Source: Bacillus_BA fengqiuensis
GTDB taxonomy: Bacteria > Bacillota > Bacilli > Bacillales > Bacillaceae_H
Assembly: GCA_030813035.1 (NCBI GenBank)
Contig: JAUSTV010000006.1
DNA: 64,000 nt
Direction: 5' to 3' (one strand)
Positions within the stretch are counted from its first letter, which is position 1; each line of letters begins with the position of its first letter. The notes below the pieces were generated by a model. The model had not been told where the DNA came from, searched no databases, and saw nothing but the letters and a program-made list of their open reading frames with translations. Both the position numbers and the translations under genes were made by a program. This document shows, piece after piece, positions 7,969-16,871 of the stretch.

Positions 7969-8799
7969 ATGGGATTTCATAGCCCGCCGCGCATTGCACA
8001 GTTAACGGTCGAAGCCGGTACTCGAAAAGCGACCTTGCCGCTTCGCAGTATGCTCGTTTTAGGCTTTTTGGGAGGAGCGTTTATTTCACTTGGATACCTT
8101 TTATACATTAGGGTCATAGCTGGAATGCCGGAAGAGTGGGGAACATTTAGTGTTTTCCTAGGGGCGGCTGTGTTTCCGTTAGGCCTTATTTTAATCATTA
8201 TCGCTGGAGGGGAGCTGCTGACTGGAAACATGATGGCTGTGTCCATGGCGTGTCTATCAAGAAAAATTACGATAAGTCGACTATTAAGGAATTGGTTTTG
8301 GATTACCGTCAGCAACTTCATTGGTGCCCTGTTTGTCGCCTATTTCTTTGGACATATAGCCGGCTTGACAGAGGCAGAACCTTATTTGCATAAAACCATT
8401 TCGGTTGCGCAGGCAAAAATAGATCAAGATTTTTGGGCTGCATTGGTCTCCGCCATCGGATGCAATTGGCTCGTCGGTTTAGCAGTTTGGCTTGCATACG
8501 GTGCAGAAGATATCGGCGGGAAAATTTTGGCCATCTGGTTTCCCATCATGGGATTCGTTGCCATTGGTTTTCAGCACGTGGTCGCTAACATGTTCGTGAT
8601 TCCCGCGGCCATTTTTGCCGGTTCCTTCACGTGGGCAGACTTTATTTCGAATTTTATTCCGGTATTTATTGGAAATGCTATGGGGGGAAGCATGTTTGTG
8701 GCATTGATGTATTGGGTGGCCTATATGGGATATATGACACCGGCGATTCCTCAGGAGAACCAGCTTGAATTAATAAGAAGACGAAAGGCAAGGAGGTAA
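7969..8799 (+). CDS. yrhG: Formate/nitrite transporter (FNT family), YrhG-like
   Basis: A pentameric formate channel of the cytoplasmic membrane, 276 residues. Family signatures are GGELLTGNMM near residue 83, SAIGCNWLVGLAVW near 162-175, and the pore histidine segment GFQHVVANMF near 202. Six membrane helices can be placed. ATG 7969 follows AGGAGGG. Its stop overlaps the ribosome binding site of the formate dehydrogenase gene (3 bases between), so the two are translated from one message. Linkage to formate dehydrogenase argues for formate over nitrite, as with B. subtilis yrhG next to yrhE. Confidence 0.92.
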   Translation: MGFHSPPRIAQLTVEAGTRKATLPLRSMLVLGFLGGAFISLGYLLYIRVIAGMPEEWGTFSVFLGAAVFPLGLILIIIAGGELLTGNMMAVSMACLSRKITISRLLRNWFWITVSNFIGALFVAYFFGHIAGLTEAEPYLHKTISVAQAKIDQDFWAALVSAIGCNWLVGLAVWLAYGAEDIGGKILAIWFPIMGFVAIGFQHVVANMFVIPAAIFAGSFTWADFISNFIPVFIGNAMGGSMFVALMYWVAYMGYMTPAIPQENQLELIRRRKARR

Positions 8800-8802
8800 A
8801 AA

Positions 8803-11784
8803 ATGAACGAACCGACGTTTTCGATACAGATTAATGGAAAAGAATATACAGCTAAGCCCGGACAAACAATTTTGGAGGTTGCCCAATCTCAGGATTATTT
8901 CATTCCGAGCATTTGCTACCATCCAAACCTCGGAACGATTCAAACATGTGACACATGTTTCGTAAATGCGGGCGGCGAAATGGTTCGTGCTTGTTCCACG
9001 AAAGCAGAACCGGGAATGCGGGTTGATACCCTTTCCAAACCGGTCAAAGATGCCCAATATGAAGCGATGTCACGCATTTTGAAAAATCATGAACTATATT
9101 GCACGGTGTGCGATAACAACAATGGAAACTGCGTGGTCCATAATACAGTGGAACACTTGGAGATTGAACATCAAAAATACAAGTTTGAAGCGAAGCCTTA
9201 TCCACCCGATAATTCGCATCCGTTTTATCGCTATGAGCCGGATCAGTGCATTTTATGCGGGCGGTGTGTGGAAGCCTGCCAGGACTTGCAAGTGAATGAA
9301 ACGTTAACGATTGACTGGAAGCGCGAAGCACCGCGGGTCATTTGGGACAATGACGTGTCGATCGATGAGTCCTCTTGTGTATCATGCGGGCATTGCGTTA
9401 CCGTTTGTCCTTGCAATGCGTTGATGGAAAAGTCGATGCTGGGGGAAGCCGGCTATTTGACTGGTATACCGGCTAATGTTTTAGAGCCGATGATTGATTT
9501 GACAAAAGAAGTAGAGCCAGGGTACAGCGGGATTTTTGCGATTTCTGAAATGGAAGCAGCGATGAGAAAAGCCCGTATTAAGCGTACGAAAACGGTTTGT
9601 ACATATTGTGGAGTGGGATGCAGCTTTGAAGTGTGGACAAAGGGCCGGGATATTTTAAAAATCGAGCCGCAAGTAGAAGCACCGGTCAATGGCATTTCCA
9701 CTTGCGTAAAAGGCAAATGGGGTTGGGATTTTGTCAACAGCGAAGAACGGCTCACCAAACCGCTCATCCGCCAGGGTGATGAATTCGTGGAAGCCACATG
9801 GGATGAAGCGCTGACATTGATTGCTGAGAAACTCGGGGGAATCAAAGAGCAGTATGGACCTGATTCCATCGGGTATATCGCTTCATCAAAATGTACGAAT
9901 GAAGAAAATTTCCTGTTTCAAAAGTTTGCACGTGCTGTAATGGGAACGAACAATGTTGATAATTGCTCCCGATATTGCCAATCACCGGCAACGGCAGGTT
10001 TGATGCGGACTGTCGGAATTGGAGGAGATTCGGGTACAATCCGGGATATTCAGCAATCCGATTTGATCATCGTCATCGGCGCCAATCCGGCTGAGTCACA
10101 CCCTGTACTGGCCACTCGAATTAAACGGGCACATAAGTTGCATGGGCAAAAATTGGTGGTCGTGGATTTACGCAAAAATGAGCTGGCAGAACGAGCGAAT
10201 CTTCATCTTCACCCGAAACCGAGTACGGATCTCATCTGGTTATCAGCGGTGACCAAATATATATTGGATCAAGGGTGGGAAGATCGGGAATTTATAGAAA
10301 ATCGTGTAAACGGTTTTGAAGAATATGTGGAATCGTTAGAGAAATATACATTGAGCTATGCAGAAGAGACAACGGGATTGTCTCAAGATGAATTGATTCA
10401 GCTTGCCACGATGATTCATGAAGCGGAATCGGTCTGTGCTTTGTGGGCAATGGGTATCACCCAGCATATGGGAGCGACGGACGCGAGTACGGCTATTGCG
10501 AACTTATTATTGATTACCGGGAATTTTGGCCGTCCTGGAACAGGAGCCTATCCGTTAAGAGGACATAATAATGTTCAGGGTGCCTGTGATTTCGGGACGA
10601 TGCCGGCTTGGTTCCCGGGTTATGAACCTGTTCAAAGCGAAGCGGTTCGTCAACGTTATGAAAAAGCATGGGGCGTATCCTTGCCGAAAGATCCGGGAAT
10701 GGATAACCATCAAATGGTGGAAGGAATCGATAAAGGCAAGCTAAAAGCCTTATATCTATTCGGTGAAGATATGGCCATTGTCGATTCGAATGCGAACCAT
10801 GTGGATGCGGCGCTGGAGAGACTCGAGTTCTTTGTCGTACAGGATGTATTCTTCAGTAAAACGGCTCAATTTGCTGATGTCGTGCTGCCTGCCGCTCCAA
10901 GCCTTGAAAAAGAGGGGACGTTTACGAATACAGAACGGCGCATTCAGCGGTTTTACAAAGTATTGGAGCCGCTTGGAGATGCAAAGCCCGATTGGCTTAT
11001 CTTCCAGGAAATCGCCAATCGATTGGGGGGGAATTGGAACTACAAGGATCCGAGCGAGATTATGGCGGAAGCTGCGAGCCTCGCGCCGATTTTTAGCGGT
11101 GTGAGCTATGAGCGGCTGGAAGGCTGGAACAGTCTAGTATGGCCCGTTGCTAAAGATGGGAAGGATACCCCGCTGTTGTACACTGAGAAGTTTGCTTTCC
11201 CTGACGGTAAGGCGAAGCTTTATCCGGTTGATTGGACGCCGCCGTTTCAAGCGGGCGGGGAGTATGACTTGCACTTGAATAACGGTCGGTTGCTCGAGCA
11301 TTTCCATGAAGGTAATATGACCTACCGTTCTGAAGGCCTTACCCATAAAGTGCCGCATCCTTGGCTCGAAATTTCCCCGGATCTGGCAAAAGAGCGAAAT
11401 ATCGAGGATGGAGCGTTAGTGCGGCTAACATCCCCGTATGGTCTTGTTGAGGTAAGAGCGATGGTGACGGATCGGGTAGAAGGAAACGAATTATACTTGA
11501 CGATGAACACGCCGGAGGATATTGCCGCGGTAAACCGTCTGACGAGCAGCTACCATGACCTTGTGACGCACACGCCGAACTATAAGGAAATGAGTGTGAA
11601 AATGGAGGTGCTTGAAACGAAAGGCGAGCCTCCGCTTCCACAGGTGAACCACCGTTTTGGCAATCGGATGCCGCAAATTAGCGTCAGGGTCGAAGAGAAA
11701 TGGAAACGTTCCGACTTTACACCGCTTCAAGACATGTTTGAGATAAAGGGGGATGAATATGGCGAAGGCTATCAGGCAAATTAA
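8803..11784 (+). CDS. fdhF: Formate dehydrogenase catalytic subunit (Mo/W-bis-MGD, FeS), YrhE-like
   Basis: Oxidises formate to CO2 in the cytoplasm. The 993-residue product carries in order a 2Fe-2S ferredoxin domain (Cys38, 49, 52, 64), a Cys/His cluster motif (Cys100, 103, 110), a two-[4Fe-4S] ferredoxin domain (about 145-208, CILCGRCVEAC and CVSCGHCVTVC), the [4Fe-4S] motif CTYCGVGC (266-273, with Cys301), then the molybdopterin oxidoreductase and dinucleotide-binding domains. The catalytic residue is Cys392 in NCSRYCQSPATAG, a cysteine where E. coli FdhF has selenocysteine. Near the 980 residues of B. subtilis YrhE. AAGGAGG lies before ATG 8803. The NADH/flavin subunits of NAD-dependent complexes are absent nearby, so the electron acceptor is unknown. 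Confidence 0.95.
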   Translation: MNEPTFSIQINGKEYTAKPGQTILEVAQSQDYFIPSICYHPNLGTIQTCDTCFVNAGGEMVRACSTKAEPGMRVDTLSKPVKDAQYEAMSRILKNHELYCTVCDNNNGNCVVHNTVEHLEIEHQKYKFEAKPYPPDNSHPFYRYEPDQCILCGRCVEACQDLQVNETLTIDWKREAPRVIWDNDVSIDESSCVSCGHCVTVCPCNALMEKSMLGEAGYLTGIPANVLEPMIDLTKEVEPGYSGIFAISEMEAAMRKARIKRTKTVCTYCGVGCSFEVWTKGRDILKIEPQVEAPVNGISTCVKGKWGWDFVNSEERLTKPLIRQGDEFVEATWDEALTLIAEKLGGIKEQYGPDSIGYIASSKCTNEENFLFQKFARAVMGTNNVDNCSRYCQSPATAGLMRTVGIGGDSGTIRDIQQSDLIIVIGANPAESHPVLATRIKRAHKLHGQKLVVVDLRKNELAERANLHLHPKPSTDLIWLSAVTKYILDQGWEDREFIENRVNGFEEYVESLEKYTLSYAEETTGLSQDELIQLATMIHEAESVCALWAMGITQHMGATDASTAIANLLLITGNFGRPGTGAYPLRGHNNVQGACDFGTMPAWFPGYEPVQSEAVRQRYEKAWGVSLPKDPGMDNHQMVEGIDKGKLKALYLFGEDMAIVDSNANHVDAALERLEFFVVQDVFFSKTAQFADVVLPAAPSLEKEGTFTNTERRIQRFYKVLEPLGDAKPDWLIFQEIANRLGGNWNYKDPSEIMAEAASLAPIFSGVSYERLEGWNSLVWPVAKDGKDTPLLYTEKFAFPDGKAKLYPVDWTPPFQAGGEYDLHLNNGRLLEHFHEGNMTYRSEGLTHKVPHPWLEISPDLAKERNIEDGALVRLTSPYGLVEVRAMVTDRVEGNELYLTMNTPEDIAAVNRLTSSYHDLVTHTPNYKEMSVKMEVLETKGEPPLPQVNHRFGNRMPQISVRVEEKWKRSDFTPLQDMFEIKGDEYGEGYQAN

Positions 11785-12256
11785 CAAGCACGTTCCAAAC
11801 AAGGAAGAAGAGCAAGCCCAGGCAGTTGCTGATATTGTTGCGGCACTCGCTGAAAACCGTGAAGCTATCGTGACGACACTAGGCATTTTAAAAGAGCTTC
11901 AGGAAATGGGGGCTTTAAATGCCATTCACGGTTTGCTGCAAAAACGAACGGATGTAGGGGCCATCGCAATTCAACAAATCAACAAGCCAAACATGCACAA
12001 TACGATTAAAAATGGGATGAATGCATTGGGATTTTTAGGCTCCATCAATCCGGATCAATTGAAAATCATTTTTCAAGGGCTTAACCAAGGGCTTGAACGA
12101 GCAACAGAAAGTGCCCACCAAGGGGAAGAGCAAAGTTTATGGAAGCTCGGGAAAAACATGGGCAATTCTGAAGTGAAGGCATCTCTGGCCACGATGATGG
12201 GGTTTATGCAGGGGATGGGGGAGGCGTTTCAGCAGGAAAACGGGAAGCTGCATTAA
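11759..12256 (+). CDS. yrhD: DUF1641 protein YrhD, formate dehydrogenase partner
   Basis: A 165-residue helical protein of the DUF1641 family, the usual neighbour of YrhE-type formate dehydrogenase genes. It overlaps the end of fdhF by 26 bases. ATG 11759 is chosen over ATG 11753 because AAGGGGG (11746-11752) directly abuts the earlier codon and has normal spacing to the later one. The sequence contains LGILKELQEMGALNAIHGLL and a methionine-rich C-terminus. A role as small subunit or assembly factor is plausible from linkage but not proven. Confidence 0.88.
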   Translation: MAKAIRQINKHVPNKEEEQAQAVADIVAALAENREAIVTTLGILKELQEMGALNAIHGLLQKRTDVGAIAIQQINKPNMHNTIKNGMNALGFLGSINPDQLKIIFQGLNQGLERATESAHQGEEQSLWKLGKNMGNSEVKASLATMMGFMQGMGEAFQQENGKLH

Positions 12257-12274
12257 GATAAGGAGGGGGTCGCA

Positions 12275-12493
12275 TTGCAAACAGGAGTCATTAAAGTAGA
12301 GGGAGTGGTCACTCAGCAAGATGCTGATAAGGTTCTTCATGCATTACATGAAGTATGGGGCATCCGAAGAGCGGAAATGAACCTGACGAATCACGAAGCC
12401 ACTTTTACCTATGATGAAAAGGCGGCATCATACCAGGATTTTAAACAAGCTGTCCTTGATACGGGCTTTCGTATTGACGAAAGCGCACATTGA
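12275..12493 (+). CDS. Heavy-metal-associated-like small protein lacking the CxxC motif
   Basis: A 72-residue protein starting at TTG 12275 behind AGGAGGGGG. Its pattern (VIKVEGVVTQQDADKVLHAL near residues 5-24, then VWGIRRAEMNLTNHEATFTYD and a final helix ending DTGFRID) follows the beta-alpha-beta-beta-alpha-beta fold of HMA/CopZ proteins. The metal-binding MxCxxC loop is absent; the protein has no cysteine at all. It therefore cannot carry copper in the usual way and may be an adaptor. It is the fourth gene of the formate operon, 18 bases behind yrhD. Confidence 0.7.
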   Translation: MQTGVIKVEGVVTQQDADKVLHALHEVWGIRRAEMNLTNHEATFTYDEKAASYQDFKQAVLDTGFRIDESAH

Positions 12494-12532
12494 TGGATGA
12501 CTTCCGATCATGGGTAGAAGGAGGGAAGCCAA

Positions 12533-12670
12533 GTGAGAGTGTGTGAATTGTGCGGAATAGAAGAGGAAGTCGAAATGGACGAACATGAACAGATGCCAAT
12601 CAGAATGCTTCACATCTGCGAAAGCTGTCAAAACGACCGACATTTCAATTCATTTGAAAACGAGATGTAA
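12533..12670 (+). CDS. Tiny two-CxxC (zinc-ribbon-like) protein
   Basis: A 45-residue reading frame starting at GTG 12533 with GAAGGAGGG (12517-12525) 7 bases upstream. Two CxxC pairs, CELC at residues 4-7 and CESC at 29-32, could bind one zinc ion; the middle is acidic. It is the last gene of the formate operon, 39 bases after the HMA-like gene. Too short for a length-filtered gene list and not recognised as a named family. Confidence 0.6.
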   Translation: MRVCELCGIEEEVEMDEHEQMPIRMLHICESCQNDRHFNSFENEM

Positions 12671-12710
12671 TCCAAAATAGGAAATGAATAGGGTCATTCC
12701 ATTCTGTTGA

Positions 12711-12770
12711 AGCGGGCCGTTTAGTGGAATCCAGTCACATCATGGATTCTTGCTGACGGCTCGTTTTATG
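12711..12770 (+). terminator. Possible terminator of the formate operon
   Basis: GCCGT/ACGGC and GAATCCA/TGGATTC form a two-part stem ending in CGTTTTA. The T run is weak. From 12771 to 12940 I see only the ribosome binding site of the next gene. Confidence 0.5.
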
Positions 12771-12949
12771 CTAGATGGAGTGGAGACCATTATATTTAAA
12801 TATATAAGATCCAATGTGTATAATAAAAACAGAATGCAAAATTGGTTGTTGAAAACATCATGCAGTCCCGAAACTGGAGAGGGCACAAAGCTGACCTATT
12901 TAACAAAAGAGATGAAGTTGTCGTTCAACAACATTAGGAGAGACCATCG

Positions 12950-13696
12950 ATGATTACAATAAAAAGTGAAAGAGAAATCCAATTGATGCATGAAGCAGGT
13001 AAGCTGCTGGCTTCCTGTCATAAAGAAATTGCGAAAATGATTAAACCGGGGATGACCACATTAGAAATTGACCGCTTTGTCGAGGGGTATTTAGAAAAGC
13101 ACGGTGCGACACCGGAACAAAAAGGATTCCATGGATATCCTTATGCGACGTGTGCTTCTGTCAATGATGAAATATGCCACGGTTTTCCGACTGACAAACC
13201 GCTTAAAGAAGGTGACATTGTCACGATTGACATGGTAGTGAACTTAAAAGGAGGGCTTGCTGACTCCGCCTGGACACATACAGTGGGGAATATTTCGACA
13301 GAAGCCCAAAATTTATTGACAGTGACGGAAAAGGCTATGTATAAAGGGATTGAACAAGCAGTCGCTGGAAACAGGCTCGGTGATATCGGCCATGCCATCC
13401 AAAGCTATGCAGAAGCTGAAAAGTTCTCGGTTGTGAGGGAATTCACGGGACATGGCATCGGTAAAACGATGCACGAAGATCCCACTGTCCTCCATTATGG
13501 CAAACCTGGCAAAGGCATGCGTTTAAAAGAAGGGATGGTTATTACCATTGAACCGATGCTGAATGTGGGGACATGGAAAAGTAAGATGGATGCCAATGGA
13601 TGGACAGCAAGAACTGTTGACGGAAAGCTGTCCGCTCAGTATGAACATACGATCGCGATTACGAAGGAAGGTCCGTTGGTGTTGACACAGCAGTAA
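12950..13696 (+). CDS. mapB: Methionine aminopeptidase, type I (YflG/MapB-like)
   Basis: Removes the N-terminal methionine from nascent proteins. At 248 residues it has the normal type I length. The five metal ligands are visible: Asp in VTIDMVV, Asp in GLADSAWTH, His in TGHGIGKTMHE, Glu in TIEPML and Glu in QYEHT. AGGAGAG precedes ATG 12950. It is transcribed alone and ends at a strong hairpin. The housekeeping map gene normally sits in the ribosomal protein cluster, so this is probably the second paralog, as with B. subtilis yflG. Confidence 0.92.
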   Translation: MITIKSEREIQLMHEAGKLLASCHKEIAKMIKPGMTTLEIDRFVEGYLEKHGATPEQKGFHGYPYATCASVNDEICHGFPTDKPLKEGDIVTIDMVVNLKGGLADSAWTHTVGNISTEAQNLLTVTEKAMYKGIEQAVAGNRLGDIGHAIQSYAEAEKFSVVREFTGHGIGKTMHEDPTVLHYGKPGKGMRLKEGMVITIEPMLNVGTWKSKMDANGWTARTVDGKLSAQYEHTIAITKEGPLVLTQQ

Positions 13697-13745
13697 TATT
13701 TCTATTTGACGCTGAATTCAGTAAGTGTGAAGTCTTTACATGAAG

Positions 13746-13790
13746 ATGGCTCCACCGGTATGCTTTTATACCGGTGGAGCCATTTTTATT
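13746..13790. terminator. Bidirectional terminator
   Basis: GGCTCCACCGGTAT and ATACCGGTGGAGCC make a perfect 14-bp stem followed by ATTTTTATTTT. It lies between two convergent genes. Confidence 0.92.
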
Positions 13791-14396
13791 TTATAATTCA
13801 TTAATTGCACAGACTGTCATATTTCCTTGAGTATCTTCCCGTACTAAGAGGGTGACTTTCGTTCCAGGTGAAAACTGGGAATCAAAATTCTGGTCTTGCA
13901 GGTATTCCTGCAGCGGAAGAATTCTTGGCTGATTTTTTATGTAAACTTTAACTGATTGTCCATTTACCATAGACTGATAGTCAGCTTCTATTACTTTCTC
14001 CACTTCGTCGGTTTCGGGTTCATATAAAGATTCCGTGTTCTTAATCATATATTGATGATCCTTTGTTTCGATGAATTGTATGAGCAAACCGGAACCGAGC
14101 TTGAAGTTATTAATCTCTTGTTGGCATGCTGCTTCACCGTTGCAGTGATAGATGCTAACATCACCTTCTACGTCGAATTCGATGGAATCATTGTCAACAT
14201 GTTTGGTTACTATTCCGACAACATCTCTAATAGATTCTTGGGTTGTAAGAACGTTATCGGTTGCTTCTTGTGCCTCTGCTTGATGAAAGGATAAAATTCC
14301 TCCTGTAATGGCTGTTCCTAAGGCAAGGGCAGCGACCCCCTTCATCAGCTTCCTTTTTATGGGGAAATTGATTTTTTGCTTGTTTTGTGTTGACAT
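13791..14396 (-). CDS. Secreted protein of unknown function
   Basis: A 201-residue protein with a basic N-terminus, a hydrophobic stretch (GVAALALGTAITGGILSF) and a likely signal peptidase site after AEA near residue 42. The mature part is acidic, with a CNGEAAC segment that could form a disulfide and beta-strand-like stretches (GTKVTLLVRED). Not recognised as a known family. ATG 14396 is chosen because GGAGAGGA lies just upstream on the reverse strand; an ATG 18 bases further up has no site. It diverges from the riboswitch region downstream of it in + orientation. Confidence 0.75.
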   Translation of the reverse strand: MSTQNKQKINFPIKRKLMKGVAALALGTAITGGILSFHQAEAQEATDNVLTTQESIRDVVGIVTKHVDNDSIEFDVEGDVSIYHCNGEAACQQEINNFKLGSGLLIQFIETKDHQYMIKNTESLYEPETDEVEKVIEADYQSMVNGQSVKVYIKNQPRILPLQEYLQDQNFDSQFSPGTKVTLLVREDTQGNMTVCAINEL

Positions 14397-14671
14397 AACA
14401 ATCCTCTCCTTCATTAATTCTAATCATATTTTGATGATTTGATGATCAAAAGATTTGGATATCATTCCATCCTCTTTCTCTTGATCCAAGAAGGTATTCA
14501 TCCTCATGGTCCGGTTGATTATATTATACGCTCTTTCTTTTCAATTACCTGTTTTTACAGAAAGTAAACATGAAAATTATGGAACAATAGGTAAGTTTTT
14601 TAGTATTTCTCTTTTTCTGCTAGCGTTTTATTATAAGAGTAAGAGATTAATTGGACGGTCTGTCGACTGAA

Positions 14672-14766
14672 TCTCGATAAAAGCAAAACGGGTGAAAATC
14701 CGTGACGCAAAGCTACAGGGACTAAGGTGTTCCAAGAACACTATGTCTGCCAGCTGCCGAAAGATG
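14672..14766 (+). ncRNA. Cyclic-di-GMP-I (GEMM-I) riboswitch
   Basis: The class I aptamer core is clear: AGCAAA, a stem capped by a GAAA tetraloop (ACGGGTGAAAATCCGT), the invariant GACGCAAAGC, then the two halves of the tetraloop receptor, CTAAG (14722-14726) and TATG (14742-14745), around a GTGTTC/GAACAC stem, and the closing CCAGCTGCCG. It senses cyclic di-GMP. An intrinsic terminator follows at 14882-14912 before the SpoIID/LytB-SLH gene, the usual layout for transcriptional control; whether ligand turns the gene on or off cannot be read directly. Confidence 0.92.
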
Positions 14767-14881
14767 AAGGGTACAGTAAAATCTACAATAAAAAAGGCAA
14801 GAAAACAACCATGAACGAAGAGAAGCATGATGAGGCTCTAAAGCTAGTTTTCTACTCCCCTGTAGACTCTGTAAATGTGTA

Positions 14882-14912
14882 ACCCCGCTTTTCGGTAAAG
14901 CGGGGTTATTTA
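14882..14912 (+). terminator. Terminator of the c-di-GMP riboswitch leader
   Basis: AACCCCGCTTT and AAAGCGGGGTT form an 11-bp stem with a 5-base loop, followed by ATTTATT. Between aptamer and terminator a second small hairpin, TCTAC/GTAGA at about 14851-14867, may take part in switching. Confidence 0.85.
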
Positions 14913-15056
14913 TTGCCTTTGTTAAAAAGCAGTGCTCATGTTTGGTTTATGTGAGCAAAACGGCCGTTTTCCCGCTAAGAGACAAAAGCTTGTAGCTGAT
15001 TAATTGGAAGTACTTCATAGAAAAATATGATTTGCGGGCAGAAAGATGGGGAAGAG

Positions 15057-16871
15057 ATGAAGAAAGTTATTGTTTATTTAATGGTTGCCGCTCTTATTTT
15101 TACTAGTTTTCCAGGTTTAAAACCAAAAGCAGGGTATGAACCGGTCATACAAGTAAAATTAGTGAATTATTTGGGCAACAAAACCGAAATATCGCTTAAA
15201 CCTTCCGGGAATTATACGACGAACGACGGGAGTATTTCTTTGAAGTCCAATGTATCGTATACATTGAAATCGGAAAACGGGAAGATGGCTTTATACGAAG
15301 ATCAGCGCCGTTTAAAAGAGTTTGAGAGTTTGGAAGTAAAGCCCTCGGAGGCAGAGAATACGCTAGCGATCAACGATCGTCCATATTTGGGAAGCTTTCA
15401 TTTTGTGATAGAAAACAAAAACTACATAAGACCCATTAATGCTATTTCAATGGAAAACTACGTAAAAGGGGTCGTTCCGAATGAAATGCCCGCTACGTGG
15501 AATGGCGAAGCATTGAAAGTACAAGCCGTAGCGGCGAGAACATATGCCATGAGCTATATTCATAAAGTAATCGATGATACCATCAATTACCAAGTATATG
15601 GGGGACAGAATTGGCACCCAAACAGCAGCAAAGCTGTCGATGAGACGGCCGGGGAAGTACTGAAGTATAATGGTAAGTTGATTAGTGCCGTCTTCTCTGC
15701 AAGTAACGGAGGGATGACAGAATCAAATGCGAATGCATGGGGAAATACCTTTGCCCCATATTTCAGGATAAAAGAGGACCCGTTCGATCCAAAAATGACA
15801 TGGAGCGTCTCGTTCAATAAAAAACAAATCGACTTAACGGGCAAAGATTTAGTCCAGTCGGATACCTGGTGGTCTGCGGCGAAGGAGTCAGACGCTGTCA
15901 TTGCTTCAAACATCAAAAAATGGCTCCAACAAAACGGCTTTGCGAACAAAGAGATGAAAATCGTGAACATTCCTCAAGTATCATTACATGCGCCAACATC
16001 GGGAGGACGTGTAAGTAAAGGCAGCATTACGGTAGAATTCTTTGTGAAAGACTTAAGGGATTCGGGTGGAAAGCTGGCTGTTCAAAAGCTGCAATTCACC
16101 AATACGAGCGCATCTAAAATAAGGGCCCTTATAGGGAATCGGGTCATATTAAGCTACCTTGTGGATTCTGTAAGTAACTTCGGCAGTACGATTCGATTAC
16201 AAGGACGCGGTGATGGGCACGGTGTAGGCATGAGTCAATACGGTACCAAAAAAGCAGCGGAGTCAGGAAAAACGTATAAAGACATTTTAGCTTTTTATTA
16301 TGAAGGAACTGCTTTGGATAAAGAGTATGAAAATTACGTCAATTTCAAAGATGTAACGGACACGCATTGGGCGGAAACTTATATTAATGATTTATCTCAG
16401 AAAAATATTATTTCTGGGTATTCAGATCGTACATTCAGGCCGAATAACACGGTGACAAGAGCCCAATTTACTAAAATCATGATCAATTCAATCGGGTATG
16501 GGCTCGTCTTCAATCAACAGTCCTTTCCGGATGTACCGAAAGACGATTGGGCGAATCCATACGTGGAAGCGGCTATTCAAAACGGCCTTTTACTGCAAAC
16601 AGAAGTGGGCACACACTTCAATTCAAACGTACCGATTACCCGTGAGGAAATGGCTGTCATGATTGGGCGTGCCTTGCAATTATCTCCTGTCAGCCGTCCA
16701 GAGAAATTTACGGACAATTATCAAATGAAACGGCCAGGTTTGGTGGAGGCTGTTTCTGAAGCCGGAATTTTAGACGGCTATTCAGATGGAACATTTAAAC
16801 CGAAAAATTTTCTTTCAAGGGCACAGGCTGCTAAAGTCATCTATCTTGAGATGGAGAAAACCAATCAATAG
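15057..16871 (+). CDS. SpoIID/LytB-domain cell-wall protein with three SLH domains
   Basis: An exported wall protein of 604 residues. After a signal peptide (KKVIVYLMVAALIFTSF) and a linker comes a SpoIID/LytB domain, with the signature YVKGVVPNEMPATW, the VQAVAARTYA helix and the GHGVGMSQYG motif. SpoIID relatives are peptidoglycan lytic transglycosylases or LytB-type activators of wall hydrolases. Three S-layer homology repeats follow (about residues 425-604; FRPNNTVTRAQF, PITREEMAVMIGR, FKPKNFLSRAQAAK) which anchor proteins to secondary wall polymer. ATG 15057 is preferred over ATG 15027 because it starts at the signal peptide, though GGGGAAG is close to it. Expression is controlled by the upstream c-di-GMP riboswitch. 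Confidence 0.92.
   Translation: MKKVIVYLMVAALIFTSFPGLKPKAGYEPVIQVKLVNYLGNKTEISLKPSGNYTTNDGSISLKSNVSYTLKSENGKMALYEDQRRLKEFESLEVKPSEAENTLAINDRPYLGSFHFVIENKNYIRPINAISMENYVKGVVPNEMPATWNGEALKVQAVAARTYAMSYIHKVIDDTINYQVYGGQNWHPNSSKAVDETAGEVLKYNGKLISAVFSASNGGMTESNANAWGNTFAPYFRIKEDPFDPKMTWSVSFNKKQIDLTGKDLVQSDTWWSAAKESDAVIASNIKKWLQQNGFANKEMKIVNIPQVSLHAPTSGGRVSKGSITVEFFVKDLRDSGGKLAVQKLQFTNTSASKIRALIGNRVILSYLVDSVSNFGSTIRLQGRGDGHGVGMSQYGTKKAAESGKTYKDILAFYYEGTALDKEYENYVNFKDVTDTHWAETYINDLSQKNIISGYSDRTFRPNNTVTRAQFTKIMINSIGYGLVFNQQSFPDVPKDDWANPYVEAAIQNGLLLQTEVGTHFNSNVPITREEMAVMIGRALQLSPVSRPEKFTDNYQMKRPGLVEAVSEAGILDGYSDGTFKPKNFLSRAQAAKVIYLEMEKTNQ

Noticed and set aside
12750..12953. Open frame of 67 codons before mapB
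   Set aside because: No ribosome binding site, poor composition, and it overlaps the probable terminator of the formate operon.
13791..14396. Lipoprotein call for the secreted unknown
   Set aside because: There is no cysteine after the hydrophobic stretch; an AEA-type signal peptidase I site fits better.
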